A stretch of 64,000 bases of DNA from Virgisporangium ochraceum (GCF_016863655.1 NZ_BOPH01000025.1:19902-83901); one strand, 5' to 3'; positions 24,308-34,018 are shown, numbered from the stretch's first letter. Translations and numbers: made by a program. Notes: generated by a model not told the origin, from the letters alone.

Positions 24308-25272
24308 CGTGCCTCCGATGCCCGGAGCTGCCGGATGTTGTATACGACGATCGGGATCACCAGGATGAACAGCAGCACCGCGAGGGCGGCGCCGAGGCCC
24401 TGGTTGTCGGCCCGGAAGCTCTGGCTGTAGAACTCGTTCGCCACGACGCTGGTGTCGAAGTTGCCACCGGTCATGGTGCGCACGATGTCGAACACCTTCA
24501 GGGTACCGATACCGATCGTGGTGAGGACCACCACGACGGCCGGCCGGATGCTCGGCAGGGTGACGAACCGGAACATGCCCCAGGCGGTGACGCCGTCGAG
24601 CCGCGCGGCCTCGATCACGTCGTCGGGGATCGCCTTGATGGCCGCCGAGAGCACGGTCATCGCGAAGCCGGCCTGGATCCAGATCATGACTACCACGAGC
24701 AGCAGCGTGTTGAGCGGCGACTCGAGGAGCCAGTTCTTGGGCTCGCCGCCGAACCACACCACGATCTGGTTGAGCAGACCGATCTGCTTGATGTTCCCCT
24801 GGTCGGGCCGGTACTCGTACATGAACTTCCAGATGATCGCCGCGGCGACGAACGAGATCGACATCGGCAGGAAGATGACGGCCTTCGCCAGCGACTCGAT
24901 CCGGGCCTTGTCGACGAGGATCGCGTACAGCAGCCCGATGCCGGTGGCCACGAACGGGGTCACGAGGACCCAGATGACCGTGTTCCGCAGCACCGTGAGC
25001 TGATCGCTCGACGTGAAGATCGTCTGGTAGTTGTCGAACCCGATGAAGGAGGTACCCGGGGCGTCGTAGAACGAGTTGATGATCGTCAGAACACCCGGAT
25101 ATACCAGACCCACCGCCAGCATCAGTACCACCGGCAGCAGGAACAGCAACGCAACGACCCGGTCGCCACGCCGCCCGCCGAACCGCGACGCGATCAGCAG
25201 GATGACCGCCATCACCGCGGCGAAGATCGCCAGCGCGATGAACATGTCCATGAATTTCTCAGCGGTGGTCAC
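24304..25272 (-). CDS. aglF: Sugar ABC transporter permease (MalF/AglF-type)
   Basis: A permease of about 322 residues with a separate N-terminal helix before the transporter core (LLFLLPVVLMLAVGLVYPGV), as in MalF-type proteins, and the EAA motif EAARLDGVTAWGMFRFVTLP. The start is debatable: the first GTG (25284) sits directly on the ribosome site, while the GTG at 25272 lies eight bases after GGAGGTGA, so I chose 25272. It overlaps the MalG-type gene by four bases and follows the binding-protein gene after 161 bases that contain a strong hairpin. Confidence 0.88.
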   Translation of the reverse strand: MTTAEKFMDMFIALAIFAAVMAVILLIASRFGGRRGDRVVALLFLLPVVLMLAVGLVYPGVLTIINSFYDAPGTSFIGFDNYQTIFTSSDQLTVLRNTVIWVLVTPFVATGIGLLYAILVDKARIESLAKAVIFLPMSISFVAAAIIWKFMYEYRPDQGNIKQIGLLNQIVVWFGGEPKNWLLESPLNTLLLVVVMIWIQAGFAMTVLSAAIKAIPDDVIEAARLDGVTAWGMFRFVTLPSIRPAVVVVLTTIGIGTLKVFDIVRTMTGGNFDTSVVANEFYSQSFRADNQGLGAALAVLLFILVIPIVVYNIRQLRASEAR

Positions 25273-25288
25273 GCAGACCGTCACCTCC

Positions 25289-25364
25289 CTTACGTCTTGT
25301 AAGTCCCCCGCAGGGGCGCGGGACGGCCGGGTGCACCCGTTTCCGGATGCGCCCGGCCGTCCCG
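25289..25364. promoter_or_regulatory. Intercistronic hairpins between binding protein and permease genes
   Basis: The main stem (25319-25334 with 25349-25364) pairs 16 bases with one G-U type mismatch; a smaller one, CTTAC-5-GTAAG, spans 25289-25303 next to the permease ribosome site. In sugar ABC operons, such stems after the binding-protein gene keep that mRNA abundant relative to the permeases. The rest of the 161-base gap holds no gene. Confidence 0.6.
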
Positions 25365-25433
25365 TTCTACCCCGAGTTGATCAGCAGCGAAATAGCTACT
25401 CAGCCTTCTTTGTCAGCTGATCGCCCGGCCCTG

Positions 25434-26801
25434 CTACTTCGGCCAGGCCGCTTCGATGTTGTCGACCGTGGCCTGGGTGCTCTGGCCGGTGATCCAGGCC
25501 GTGGCCTGCTTCCAGAACGCGTTGGAGCCCACCGCGGCCGGCATCAGGTCGGAGCCGTCGAACCGGAACACGGCGTTCGGGTCCTGCAGCAGCTGCAGCG
25601 ACAGCTTGTCGATGTCGGTGCACTTGCACTCGCCGATCTTCAGGCCCTTGTTGGCGCTGACCACGGTGCCGCCGAGCTTGGACTTGACGTTCGCCCAGGT
25701 GTCGGTGGACATGTAGTACTGGAACGCCTTGACCTCGGGACGGTCGGCGAACGCGGTCACGAACTCGCCACCGCCGAGCACCGGCTTGTCGTTCGCGGTC
25801 TTACCCGGCAGGAAGAACGCGAAGACCTGGCCGTCCTCGGCCACCGTGGTGCCCGGGGTCCAGTTGGCGGCGTAGAAGCTCGCCATGCGGTACAGGGAGC
25901 AGTTGCCCTGGAGGATCGGCAGACCGGCGTCCTGGAACGTGGTGGTGGCGATGCTCTTGACGTCGCCGAGACCACCGTTCATGTACTTGTCGTTCTTCAG
26001 GTACTTGCCGGCCTCGTCGAGCGCGGCGCGCGGACCCGCGGAGTTGAAGGGGATCTCGTGCTTGACCCACTTGTCGTACTCCTGCGGCCCGGACAGCCGC
26101 AGCATCATGTCCTCCATCCAGTCGGTCACCGGCCAGCCGGTGGCCTCACCGGAGCCGATGCCCGCACACCACGGCTTCTTGCCCTTGGCCGCGATGTCGT
26201 CCGAGAGCTTCTGGAGCTCGTCGAGCGTGGTGGGGACCTTCCAGTTGTTGTCCTTGAACTCCTTCGGCGAGTACCAGACCAGCGACTTGACGTTGGCACT
26301 CATCGGCGCGGAGTAGAACTTGCCGTTGACGGTGCCGTACGCCTTCCAGTCCTTGGCCCAGAACTTGTCGACGTTCTCGACAACCTCCGGCGGGGCCTCC
26401 TTGACCGTGCCCGTACCGACGAGCTGGGCCAGCAGACCGGGCTGCGGGACGATCGCGATGTCGGGCGCGTTGCCGGCGCGGGCACGCACCAGGATCTGCG
26501 TCTCGAAAGCCTTGTCACCCTCGTACTTGATGGTGACGCCGGTGCACTCCTCGAACGGCTTGAAGGAGTTGATGTAGGCGGTGTCCTCCGGCGTCACGAT
26601 GCCGGTGTAGAAGCTGACCGTCTTGCCCTTGAGGTCACCGAACTTTTCGTATGGACCGCAATCGATACTTCCGGTCTGCGCAGGCTCGTCTTCGCCCGTG
26701 CTACCGCATGCCGCCATCGATACCACTAGGCCGAGCGCGCTGGCCATCGCAGCTGCGACGCGCATCTTGGCGCGCCCCGGCCGGGTGGAGCGTAGGGACA
26801 T
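25434..26801 (-). CDS. aglE: Sugar ABC transporter substrate-binding lipoprotein
   Basis: A 455-residue lipoprotein precursor. The signal ends VVSMAACGSTG, giving a lipid-modified cysteine near residue 32. The mature part is a two-lobe extracellular binding protein (family 1): FETQILVRARAGNAPDIAIVPQP, WKVPTTLDELQKLSDDI and GNCSLYRMASFYAANW are typical for alpha-glucoside or maltose-type binders. Four internal cysteines (CTGV, WCAG, GNCS, ECKC) may form disulfides. The ATG at 26801 has AAAGGA upstream; the longer frame to 26885 has no site. First gene of the operon with two permeases and, after one opposite-strand gene, the glucosidase. Confidence 0.88.
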   Translation of the reverse strand: MSLRSTRPGRAKMRVAAAMASALGLVVSMAACGSTGEDEPAQTGSIDCGPYEKFGDLKGKTVSFYTGIVTPEDTAYINSFKPFEECTGVTIKYEGDKAFETQILVRARAGNAPDIAIVPQPGLLAQLVGTGTVKEAPPEVVENVDKFWAKDWKAYGTVNGKFYSAPMSANVKSLVWYSPKEFKDNNWKVPTTLDELQKLSDDIAAKGKKPWCAGIGSGEATGWPVTDWMEDMMLRLSGPQEYDKWVKHEIPFNSAGPRAALDEAGKYLKNDKYMNGGLGDVKSIATTTFQDAGLPILQGNCSLYRMASFYAANWTPGTTVAEDGQVFAFFLPGKTANDKPVLGGGEFVTAFADRPEVKAFQYYMSTDTWANVKSKLGGTVVSANKGLKIGECKCTDIDKLSLQLLQDPNAVFRFDGSDLMPAAVGSNAFWKQATAWITGQSTQATVDNIEAAWPK

Positions 26802-26913
26802 GTCCCCGTCCTTTCCGTCATCTCCCGGAGCCGCACACGAGAGACCGCACGCAGTACTCCGGGTAAACACTTCGCCATCAGTCAAGGCGGTCGCCTGGAT
26901 CCGGGCAATGCTT

Positions 26914-26938
26914 ATCGTTTGATCGACTCGGTAACGAT
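26914..26938. promoter_or_regulatory. Candidate operator upstream of the sugar ABC operon
   Basis: ATCGTT (26914-26919) and AACGAT (26933-26938) form an inverted repeat with a 13-base spacer in the 270-base gap between the binding protein and the sortase. The local sequence is AT-richer than its surroundings. It could be a repressor site; no regulator gene lies next to the operon. The remainder of the gap shows no gene. Confidence 0.3.
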
Positions 26939-27071
26939 TTCGTATTGCCCCGGCAACCGCGATTTGACCTCGATCTCCCGCACAGTACAGGTCATTAGCG
27001 GCCCGGTTGGTTCGTCCGATGCCGTTCCGGCAGATCGGTACGCGGGCGTTATCGGGGTAAGTGCCGTGGCC

Positions 27072-27734
27072 CTATGAGGCAGCCACCGCGTAGACGACGA
27101 TGTTGTCCTCATATGACCGCCGACTGCGGTCGAAGGTGCCGCCACAGGTGATAAGCCGCAGTTCCGGCACGGGCGCGGGCCGGTAGACCCGCTCTGTGGG
27201 GAACTGGTTCTTGGGGTACCGCTCGCTGGCCACCACCCGGAACGGGATCCACTGGTCGCCGCGGGCCACCTCGACCACGTCGCCGGCCTTCAGGTCCCGC
27301 AACCGGTAGAACACGGCCGGGCCGGCCTCCGAGTCGACATGGCCGGCGATCACGGCCGGGCCGATCTCGCCCGGCGCGACCCCGGCGGCGTACCAGCCGG
27401 CCTTCCCGAAGTCGACCGGACCCTGCAGCACCCCGGCGGCGTCGACGGCGAGGGACTCCAGCGGGCTGTCGACGCCGATCGACGCGATGCGCACCCGCGT
27501 GGGCGGCGGCAGCTGGACCGGCTCGGTGGCCGGCGCCGCCTCGATCGTCAGCGGGCCGGGAGACGCCGAGGCGGAGGCACCCGGTTCCGCGGCGGTCGCG
27601 CCCCGGCCGTCGTCGCGCCGCAGCACGACCGCGCCGCCCGCGACGAGGCCGACGACGACCACCACGGCCAGCGCGATCAACAGGTTGCGGGTGCCGGACC
27701 GGTGCCGGATGACCCGCCAGTCGGCCCCGGTCAC
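27072..27734 (-). CDS. srtF: Class F sortase
   Basis: The 220-residue protein has an N-terminal membrane anchor (residues 18-38), a Ser/Ala/Pro linker and a sortase domain. Catalytic residues are visible: His in VIAGHVDSEAGP (H132), Cys in LRLITCGGTFDRS (C197) and Arg just after (RRSYEDN). The short domain without extra loops fits class F. It would join wall proteins to cell-wall precursors or pili outside the membrane. The GTG start at 27734 overlaps the stop of the upstream DUF4397 gene by four bases (GTGA), strong evidence that the two work together. Confidence 0.87.
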   Translation of the reverse strand: MTGADWRVIRHRSGTRNLLIALAVVVVVGLVAGGAVVLRRDDGRGATAAEPGASASASPGPLTIEAAPATEPVQLPPPTRVRIASIGVDSPLESLAVDAAGVLQGPVDFGKAGWYAAGVAPGEIGPAVIAGHVDSEAGPAVFYRLRDLKAGDVVEVARGDQWIPFRVVASERYPKNQFPTERVYRPAPVPELRLITCGGTFDRSRRSYEDNIVVYAVAAS

Positions 27735-28588
27735 CGCTGCCGCGGCCTCCTCACGCGCACCGGCACCGTGCGGCGCCGGACGACCACCAGCGCACCGGCG
27801 GCCACCACCAGACTCACCAGCATCACGGCGACCGTCGACACCCACGGGAACGGCGCGCTGCCGCCGGCTCCGGTGTCGACGCCGCCCAGCGGAACCTGGG
27901 CGCCGGCGCGCGCGTCGACGCGCACCTCGACCGTGAGGCCGCCGTTCTTCCCGTCGAGCACCAGCACAGAGTAGACGCCACCGGCGGCGCAGTTGGCCGC
28001 GACCTCAGTGGCGTTCGTCGATCCGCTCGGCTGCAGCTTCAGCGGCCACTTCCCCGGCTCGACCTCCCGGTAGTCGGTGGTCGTGGCGAACGCCGCGCCG
28101 GTGGCGATGGTCGTTCCGGTGGTCGCGACCGAGACGTCGAGCTGGGGCGCGCGCACCGACGCGTTGACCACCCGCACCTTGGCCTTGCCCGCCGAGGGCA
28201 GCTTCAGGTCGTCGTTGATCACCCGCAGGCCGAGGTCGGCGAACCGGCCGACCCCGGCGACGGTGTACGCGCCGCCGGCCACGACGGTGACGCTGGTGCT
28301 CAGCACCGGCTGGCTCGACTCGGCCGCGCCGACGTTGCGCATCGCCACCGAGTAGGTGCCGCTGTCGAGCGGCATGTACGTCGAGACCGTGCCGTAGCCG
28401 ACCGCCGGGAACTTCCGCGGGGCGCCGCCGGCGACCGAGCTCAGGTACACGTCGACCGCCGGGGTGTCGGGCGACAGGTGGGCGAGCCGGACATATCCCA
28501 TCGTGGCCGCGTGCGCGGGCGCCGGCAGGAGCACGACGGCGGGCGCGGCGAGGACGAGCGCTAACCAGGTTCGGACGGCCTTCGGCAT
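27731..28588 (-). CDS. DUF4397 surface protein, probable sortase F partner
   Basis: A 285-residue exported protein: signal peptide ending PAHAA, then two DUF4397 beta-domains (RLAHLSPDTPAVDVYLSS and RVVNASVRAPQLDVSVA starts). The C-terminus has PLGGVDTGAGG, a membrane helix (VAVMLVSLVVAAGALVVVR) and a run of arginines, the layout of a cell-wall sorting signal, although the motif is not canonical LPXTG. It is translationally coupled to the class F sortase, which probably processes it at that motif (inference). I chose the ATG at 28588, preceded by GGGGG; the 24 residues before it are unsupported. Confidence 0.82.
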   Translation of the reverse strand: MPKAVRTWLALVLAAPAVVLLPAPAHAATMGYVRLAHLSPDTPAVDVYLSSVAGGAPRKFPAVGYGTVSTYMPLDSGTYSVAMRNVGAAESSQPVLSTSVTVVAGGAYTVAGVGRFADLGLRVINDDLKLPSAGKAKVRVVNASVRAPQLDVSVATTGTTIATGAAFATTTDYREVEPGKWPLKLQPSGSTNATEVAANCAAGGVYSVLVLDGKNGGLTVEVRVDARAGAQVPLGGVDTGAGGSAPFPWVSTVAVMLVSLVVAAGALVVVRRRTVPVRVRRPRQR

Positions 28589-28735
28589 GGCGACCCCCAG
28601 GGGGAACGGGTAATCGAGCCTCTCGGCGATGGGTCTACCGGTGCCGCTACACCCCGTCAAGCCGAGCGGTGCGAGATCACCCGTTGTGTATGTAACGATC
28701 TACCCACGGCGCCCGACAACTGGCGGATCGAGGGG

Positions 28736-31360
28736 CTAAACCGGGCGTCGGTGCAGTTCGAGGATCAGATCGACGACGAGCGCTGTCCAGCCGGTCTGGT
28801 GGGAGGCACCCAGTCCGGCACCGGTGTCGCCGTGGAAGTACTCGTAGAACAGGACCTGGTCGCGCCACAGCGGGTCGGTGAACGGCCCCGTCGATGGCGC
28901 GGAGGGTCGGCGTCCGTCGCTTCCGACGGTGAACAGGCCGATGAGACGCCGTGAGAGGTCGTCGGCGACGCCGGTGAGCGTCGCCCGCTCCCCCGAGCCG
29001 CTCGGGTACTCCACCAGCAGCGTGTCGCCGAAGAACTCGGCGTACCGACGCAGCGCGTCGATCAGGATGTAGTTGACCGGCAGCCAGATCGGCCCGCGCC
29101 AGTTGGAGTTGCCGCCGAACAGCCCGCTGGTCGACTCCCCCGGCTCGTAGCCGACGGTGAAGTCGCTGCCGCCCAGGTGCACGGTGAACGGCTCGTCCAG
29201 GTGGGCGCGCGACAGCGTGCGCAGCCCGAAGTCGCTGAGGAACTCGTCGGCGGAGAGCATCCGGGTGAGCACGCGCAACAGCTGTCCCGTGCCCACCATC
29301 GACAGCAGCCGCAGGTCGCGTCCGCCGTGCGACCGGCGGGCGCCCAGGATGTCGGTGTAGGCGGGCCGGTTGGTGAGGAACCAGCGCAGCCGGTTGGCGA
29401 GGTCGGGCAGCTTGCGCAGCAGCCGCGTCGGGATGGTCACGGCCGCCGCGAGCGGCAGCAGCCCCACCACGGAGCGGATCTTCAACGGGACCCGGTGCCC
29501 GTCGGCCGTGCGCAGCACGTCGTAGAAGAACGCGTCGTCGTCGTCCCACAGCCCCGACGCTGAGGCCGCCTCGGCGATGTAGGCGAAGTGCTCGAAGAAC
29601 TTGGTCGCCAGGTCCTCGTAGACGGGGTCGCGGTCGGCGAGGACCACCGCGATCTCCATCAGGTTCAGCGCGTACATCGCCATCCAGGCGGTGCCGTCGC
29701 TCTGTTCCAGCACGCCCGCGACCGGCAGCGCCGCCGAGCGGTCGAACGGTCCGACGTTGTCCAGCCCTAGGAAGCCGCCCTCGAACACGTTGTTGCCGCT
29801 GGTGTCCTTGCGGTTGACCCACCACGTGAAGTTCAACAGGAGCTTGTGCATCATGCGTGCGAGGAACGCGTGGTCGCGCCCGCCGTCGAGCTCGAACACG
29901 CGCAGCGCCGCCCACGCGTGCACCGGCGGGTTGACGTCGCCGAACGCCCACTCGTAGGCCGGGATCTGCCCGTTGGGGTGCATGTACCAGTCCTGGAGCA
30001 GCAGCAGGAGCTGGCTCTTGGCGAAGCCGGGGTCGACCCGCGCGATCGACACGCAGTGGAAGGCCAGGTCCCAGGCCGCGTACCACGGGTACTCCCACGG
30101 GTCGGGCATCGAGATGACCTCGTGGCTGGTCATGTGCCACCAGTGGCTGTTGCGGCCGTACTGCCGGCTCGCGGGCGGCGGCTCACCGGCGGGGTCGCCG
30201 GCGAGCCAGCGGGCCACGTCGAAGTGGAAGAACTGCTTTCCCCACATGAGCCCGGCCACCGCCTGTCGGAGGACCAGGGCCTCGTCTGAGGAGGCGCCCG
30301 CCGGAACGTGCGTCTCGTAGAAGGCGTCGGCCTCGCGCCTGCGCGCGGCCATGACCCCGGCGAACCCCTCTCCGAGATCGAGGTCGGGTCCGTCGGGCGC
30401 GAGCGTCAGGCGGAGGCGGACCTGCGTCTGTTGGCGCGCTTCGACGGTGAGGACGTAGTGGAGCGCGCCCTTCGTACCGACGCCGTCGGGGTTCACGGAG
30501 TCGGCGCCGTGCACGAGGTGGTCGTTGAACCCGTCCTTGGGGTGGGGCGAGCGGCCCGGCGTGTTCCACAGCCGCCGGTTGTTGGTCTCGTTGTCGCAGA
30601 AGAGGTGACCCGGCCGGCCGTCGCCGGCGAGCACCAGTCTCCCCAGCTCCTTGTGCTCCGCGACGAGAGCACTGCTCTTGCCGCGGATCTCGGGGACGTA
30701 GTCGCGGCCCGGCAGGCCCCACGCCCAGGTGTTGCGGAACCACAGCTGCGGGAGGAGGTGCAGGGTGGCCTTCTCGGGCCCACGGTTCTCGACGGTGAGC
30801 GTCATGCACAGGTCGGTGGGACCGGCCTTGGCGTAGTCGACGGTGACCGCCCAGTACCGGTCGTCGTCGAAGACGCCCGTGTCGGCGAGCTCGTACTCCG
30901 GCTCGTGCCGGCCCCGGGCGGCGTTGGTGCTCACCAGGTCCTGGTACGGGAACGCCCGCTGTGGATAGTGGTAGCGCCAGGTCATCCACGAGTGCGTCGG
31001 CGTGGAGTCGAGGTACCACCAGTACTCCTTGGCGTCCTCGCCGTGGTTGCCGCCGTCGCCGTCGAGGCCGAACATCCGCTCCTTGATGATCGGGTCGACG
31101 CCGTTCCACAGCGCCAGCCCGAAACAGAAGATCTGCCGCTCGTCGCAGATCCCGGCCATGCCGTCCTCGTTCCAGCGGTAGGCGCGGGAGCGGGCGTGGT
31201 CGTGCGGGAAGTAGTCCCAGACCGTGCCGTACTCGCTGTAGTCCTCGCGCACCGTTCCCCACGCCCGCTCGCTCAGGTACGGACCCCAGGCGCGCCAGGC
31301 GGCGGCGCCCGCATCGGCGTCGGCCAGCCGGCGCGCCTCTGCCTGGGCGCTTCCGATCAT
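28736..31360 (-). CDS. GH63-type (MGH1-like) glucosidase
   Basis: An 874-residue cytoplasmic enzyme. An N-terminal beta-sandwich (to about 380) is followed by an (alpha/alpha)6 barrel with WKMTSHE-like [53 protein letters not shown] and [20 protein letters not shown], motifs of the GH63 group that includes mannosylglycerate/glucosylglycerate hydrolases and processing glucosidases. The substrate is likely a small alpha-glucoside or compatible solute, not proven. No signal peptide. It is divergent from the GT4 gene across 340 bases, suggesting a joint role in glucoside turnover. Confidence 0.82.
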   Translation of the reverse strand: MIGSAQAEARRLADADAGAAAWRAWGPYLSERAWGTVREDYSEYGTVWDYFPHDHARSRAYRWNEDGMAGICDERQIFCFGLALWNGVDPIIKERMFGLDGDGGNHGEDAKEYWWYLDSTPTHSWMTWRYHYPQRAFPYQDLVSTNAARGRHEPEYELADTGVFDDDRYWAVTVDYAKAGPTDLCMTLTVENRGPEKATLHLLPQLWFRNTWAWGLPGRDYVPEIRGKSSALVAEHKELGRLVLAGDGRPGHLFCDNETNNRRLWNTPGRSPHPKDGFNDHLVHGADSVNPDGVGTKGALHYVLTVEARQQTQVRLRLTLAPDGPDLDLGEGFAGVMAARRREADAFYETHVPAGASSDEALVLRQAVAGLMWGKQFFHFDVARWLAGDPAGEPPPASRQYGRNSHWWHMTSHEVISMPDPWEYPWYAAWDLAFHCVSIARVDPGFAKSQLLLLLQDWYMHPNGQIPAYEWAFGDVNPPVHAWAALRVFELDGGRDHAFLARMMHKLLLNFTWWVNRKDTSGNNVFEGGFLGLDNVGPFDRSAALPVAGVLEQSDGTAWMAMYALNLMEIAVVLADRDPVYEDLATKFFEHFAYIAEAASASGLWDDDDAFFYDVLRTADGHRVPLKIRSVVGLLPLAAAVTIPTRLLRKLPDLANRLRWFLTNRPAYTDILGARRSHGGRDLRLLSMVGTGQLLRVLTRMLSADEFLSDFGLRTLSRAHLDEPFTVHLGGSDFTVGYEPGESTSGLFGGNSNWRGPIWLPVNYILIDALRRYAEFFGDTLLVEYPSGSGERATLTGVADDLSRRLIGLFTVGSDGRRPSAPSTGPFTDPLWRDQVLFYEYFHGDTGAGLGASHQTGWTALVVDLILELHRRPV

Positions 31361-31700
31361 GGATCAATTGTGGGGCCGGCCTGTTACGGATCGATGCGCG
31401 GGCCGGCGGGACCCCAGTTTTCGCACGGACCGGAAATCCGCCCTTCGGGGACGCGCGAGTTACTTCGAGGTACCGATTCGCGTCTGGCAGAATGAGGTCT
31501 CGGCTCACCACCGCCGGCGTTCAGGTGGTCTTCCACCGGGCTTTACGTCGCGGAAATGAGAATTGCACCGGCGTTAATGGCCGCGCGGCAGACTGCGGTA
31601 CGAACACCGGCAACACCAACAACCACACGGTCCCCTTCCGGGAGCGTGATTTGTTGCTGGGCGCGTTTGGTAGTGGATCAACCCGGGAAGAGGCGGCCTC
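31361..31700. other. Gene-free divergent promoter region
   Basis: This 340-base gap between the divergent GH63 and GT4 genes has lower GC than its surroundings and no supported reading frame. It must hold both promoters. I see no clear inverted repeat or riboswitch-like structure. Confidence 0.5.
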
Positions 31701-33008
31701 GTGCAGATCACCACCACCGACCACGGCCGTAAACGGGCCCGCATCCTGATGCTCTCCTGGGAGTACCCGCCGGTCGTGGTGGGCGGTCTCGGCCGGCACG
31801 TGCACGCGTTGTCCACCGCGCTCGTCCGGGCCGGCCACGAGGTCACCGTCGTCACCCGCCACGCCCCCGGCGCTCCGCTCGAGGAGTACGCCGAGGGCGT
31901 TCGTATCGTCCGGGCGCCGGAGGACCCGCCGCTGTTCCCCCTCGACCCGGCGAACATGCTCGCGTGGACGATGGCGTTCAACCACACGCTGACCCGGTCG
32001 GCGCTGCGCGCCGCGGAGAACGGCGAGTACGACGTCATCCACGCGCACGACTGGTTGGTCGCGCACACCGCCGTCACGTTGAAGGAGCACCTCGATCTGC
32101 CGCTGGTGGCGACGATCCACGCCACCGAGGCCGGCCGCCACCAGGGCTGGCTGCCCGAGCCCATGAACAAGGCGATCCACAGCGTCGAGTGGTGGCTGGC
32201 CCACGAGGCGTGCCGGGTCATCGTCTGCTCCGAGTACATGCGGTGGGAGGTCAACCGGCTCCTCGACATCCCCACCGCGCGCATCGAGGCGGTGGCCAAC
32301 GGCGTCGACGTCGGAGCGTTCCAGGCCTCGGCCCGCGCCGTCGTCGCCGCACGGGCCCGGTTCGCCGGCACCGGACCGATGGTCGGCTTCGCCGGCCGGC
32401 TCGTGTACGAGAAGGGCGTGCAGGACCTGCTGGCCGCGGTGCCGCGGCTCGCCGCCGAGCACGACGGGCTCCGCGTGGTCCTCGCCGGCGACGGCCCGTA
32501 CAGGTCGGAGCTGGTCGACGAGATCCGCAGGCACCGGCTGCAGAACACCGTCTCCTTCACCGGCTTCCTCGGCGTGGGCCAGCTGCCCGCGGTGATGGCA
32601 GCCACCGACGCGATGGTGGTGCCGAGCATCTACGAGCCGTTCGGCATGGTGGCGCTGGAGGCGGCCGCGGCCGGCGCCCCGCTCGCCGTCGCGAGCACGG
32701 GCGGGCTGGCCGAGATCGTCCAGCCCGGCGAGACCGGCGTGACGTTCCCCGCCCAGGACCCCGACTCGCTGGCGTCGGCCGTCGGGTCGCTGCTCGCCGA
32801 CGAGCCGTTCGCCCGCCGGGTCGCCACCCGCGCCAAGGCGATGGTCGGCGAACGCTACGGCTGGGCCCGCATCGCCGACCAGACGGCGGCGGTCTACGCC
32901 CGCGCCGCCGGCGAGGCACCGGCGTTCGCCGCCGAGCGGACGGCCGCCGAGATGGAGTTCGGCCGTCCCTCGATCGTGGTGCCCGACGGGAACCTGCTGG
33001 CGGTCTGA
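31701..33008 (+). CDS. GT4 glycosyltransferase (Rv3032-like alpha-glucan synthase type)
   Basis: A 435-residue GT-B enzyme. The N-lobe starts ARILMLSWEYPPVVVGGLGR, nearly the diagnostic start of mycobacterial Rv3032, an alpha-1,4-glucosyltransferase for methylglucose lipopolysaccharides and glycogen. The C-lobe has VGFAGRLVYEKGVQDLLAAV and the retaining-GT4 motif PSIYEPFGMVALEA. It should elongate an alpha-1,4-glucan from a nucleotide sugar in the cytoplasm; the assignment is by similarity from memory. The GTG start follows GAGGCGG by six bases. Confidence 0.85.
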   Translation: MQITTTDHGRKRARILMLSWEYPPVVVGGLGRHVHALSTALVRAGHEVTVVTRHAPGAPLEEYAEGVRIVRAPEDPPLFPLDPANMLAWTMAFNHTLTRSALRAAENGEYDVIHAHDWLVAHTAVTLKEHLDLPLVATIHATEAGRHQGWLPEPMNKAIHSVEWWLAHEACRVIVCSEYMRWEVNRLLDIPTARIEAVANGVDVGAFQASARAVVAARARFAGTGPMVGFAGRLVYEKGVQDLLAAVPRLAAEHDGLRVVLAGDGPYRSELVDEIRRHRLQNTVSFTGFLGVGQLPAVMAATDAMVVPSIYEPFGMVALEAAAAGAPLAVASTGGLAEIVQPGETGVTFPAQDPDSLASAVGSLLADEPFARRVATRAKAMVGERYGWARIADQTAAVYARAAGEAPAFAAERTAAEMEFGRPSIVVPDGNLLAV

Positions 33009-33211
33009 GAATTCCCCGTGAGCCTTGTGAGTTAAGTATCCGATTAGCTGGTGGCCGGCGCGTTGATCGGCTTGTACCGTTGAGCACAAGCCGGCGTGGG
33101 ACAGTGTCCCCGGGCCTCAACTGAAAACAGCATTCGCGGAATACCGTTCGGCTGGAGCCGCGTCTCGCAACTCGCCGCGAGGCGACCGCCACGTCGGCCT
33201 AATACGTGGCA

Positions 33212-33247
33212 GAAGGGCCCCGGAACCACCTGGTTCCGGGGCCCTTC
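33212..33247. terminator. Bidirectional terminator
   Basis: A 17-base arm beginning GAAGGGCCCCGGAACCA is fully complementary to TGGTTCCGGGGCCCTTC, with a two-base centre (a four-base loop in practice). It serves the convergent GT4 gene and the gene at 33386. Confidence 0.8.
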
Positions 33248-33276
33248 CCCTGTGTCCGCGATGGTTCCGAGCCGCG

Positions 33277-33354
33277 CGCCGATCTTGCACTCGTGGCCGC
33301 GTCTTTGTCGCGCTATGTCCCGCTTTCTCGGGGGCCACACCTGCAAGATCGGCG
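33277..33354. repeat. 78-bp inverted-repeat element, copy 1
   Basis: The ends are CGCCGATCTTGCA and its exact complement TGCAAGATCGGCG. Inside them are GTGGCC (33293-33298) and GGCCAC (33333-33338), so it can fold into a long hairpin. A second copy with the same length and the same ends is at 56408-56485. The rest of the 377-base gap 33009-33385 holds only the terminator above. No transposase is present, so it resembles a REP or MITE-type element. Confidence 0.8.
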
Positions 33355-33385
33355 GGTGGACTGCCCCGGCGCGCGGGGGTCCGGG

Positions 33386-34018
33386 TCAGGCCGTGGGGCT
33401 GAGCTCGGGGAGAAGGGTGCCCAGGGCGTCGCGGATCTGTTCCATGGCCTCGTCGGCCGTGAGCGTGGAGCGGGCGGCGTCGGGGGCGCTGCCCGAGACG
33501 AAGCTCCACCGGTCGTCGGCCTCGACGGACACGGTCACCCACGCGTTCTGGACCTGGGCCGAGTGCGCCGTGAAGCTGGCGACCGCGGGGCGGTGCGCGT
33601 CGAGGAACGGGCGGGCCAGCTGGAGCAGCGGCTCCCGCCGGTCGACGGCCGGGTCGACCCCGGTGACGTCGAAGCAGCGGTACGCCCGCGGCGCCAGCAG
33701 GAACCGCACGATGCCCGACTCGAACAGCAGCGCGCCGTCGGCCGTCTGGTCGGCGACGAGGCCGACCTGCACGCAGATGCGGGGCCGGGCCAGGCCCTCG
33801 GTGATGGCGACCAGCTCCGGCGCGAGCTCCACCTGCTGCCCCTGCCCCGGCGCCACCAGGTGACGCAGCAGCAGCGACCCGAGGCCGGCCGCGATCACCG
33901 GCTCGGTGCGGTCGGCGTCGGTGAAGCCGAGCAGGTCCGGTGCCGGCGAGCCGCTGGTGCCGCTCACCGACAGCAGGAATGCCAGCTCGGCGGCGGTCAG
34001 GCTGATCCGGTCGGTCAT
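33386..34018 (-). CDS. Hypothetical protein, weakly EspG-like
   Basis: A 210-residue soluble protein that I do not firmly recognise. The N-terminus (ISLTAAELAFLLSVSG) followed by an alternation of sheets and helices and the C-terminal TLTADEAMEQIRDALGTLLP is loosely reminiscent of EspG-type chaperones of ESX secretion, but no ESX gene is nearby. It has no signal peptide or membrane helix. The ATG at 34018 has GAGGAG four bases upstream. It stands alone, converging with the GT4 gene. Confidence 0.6.
   Translation of the reverse strand: MTDRISLTAAELAFLLSVSGTSGSPAPDLLGFTDADRTEPVIAAGLGSLLLRHLVAPGQGQQVELAPELVAITEGLARPRICVQVGLVADQTADGALLFESGIVRFLLAPRAYRCFDVTGVDPAVDRREPLLQLARPFLDAHRPAVASFTAHSAQVQNAWVTVSVEADDRWSFVSGSAPDAARSTLTADEAMEQIRDALGTLLPELSPTA

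Noticed and set aside
33386..34018. Assignment as an ESX secretion chaperone EspG
   Set aside because: Similarity is vague and no ESX genes are nearby, so it was kept as hypothetical.
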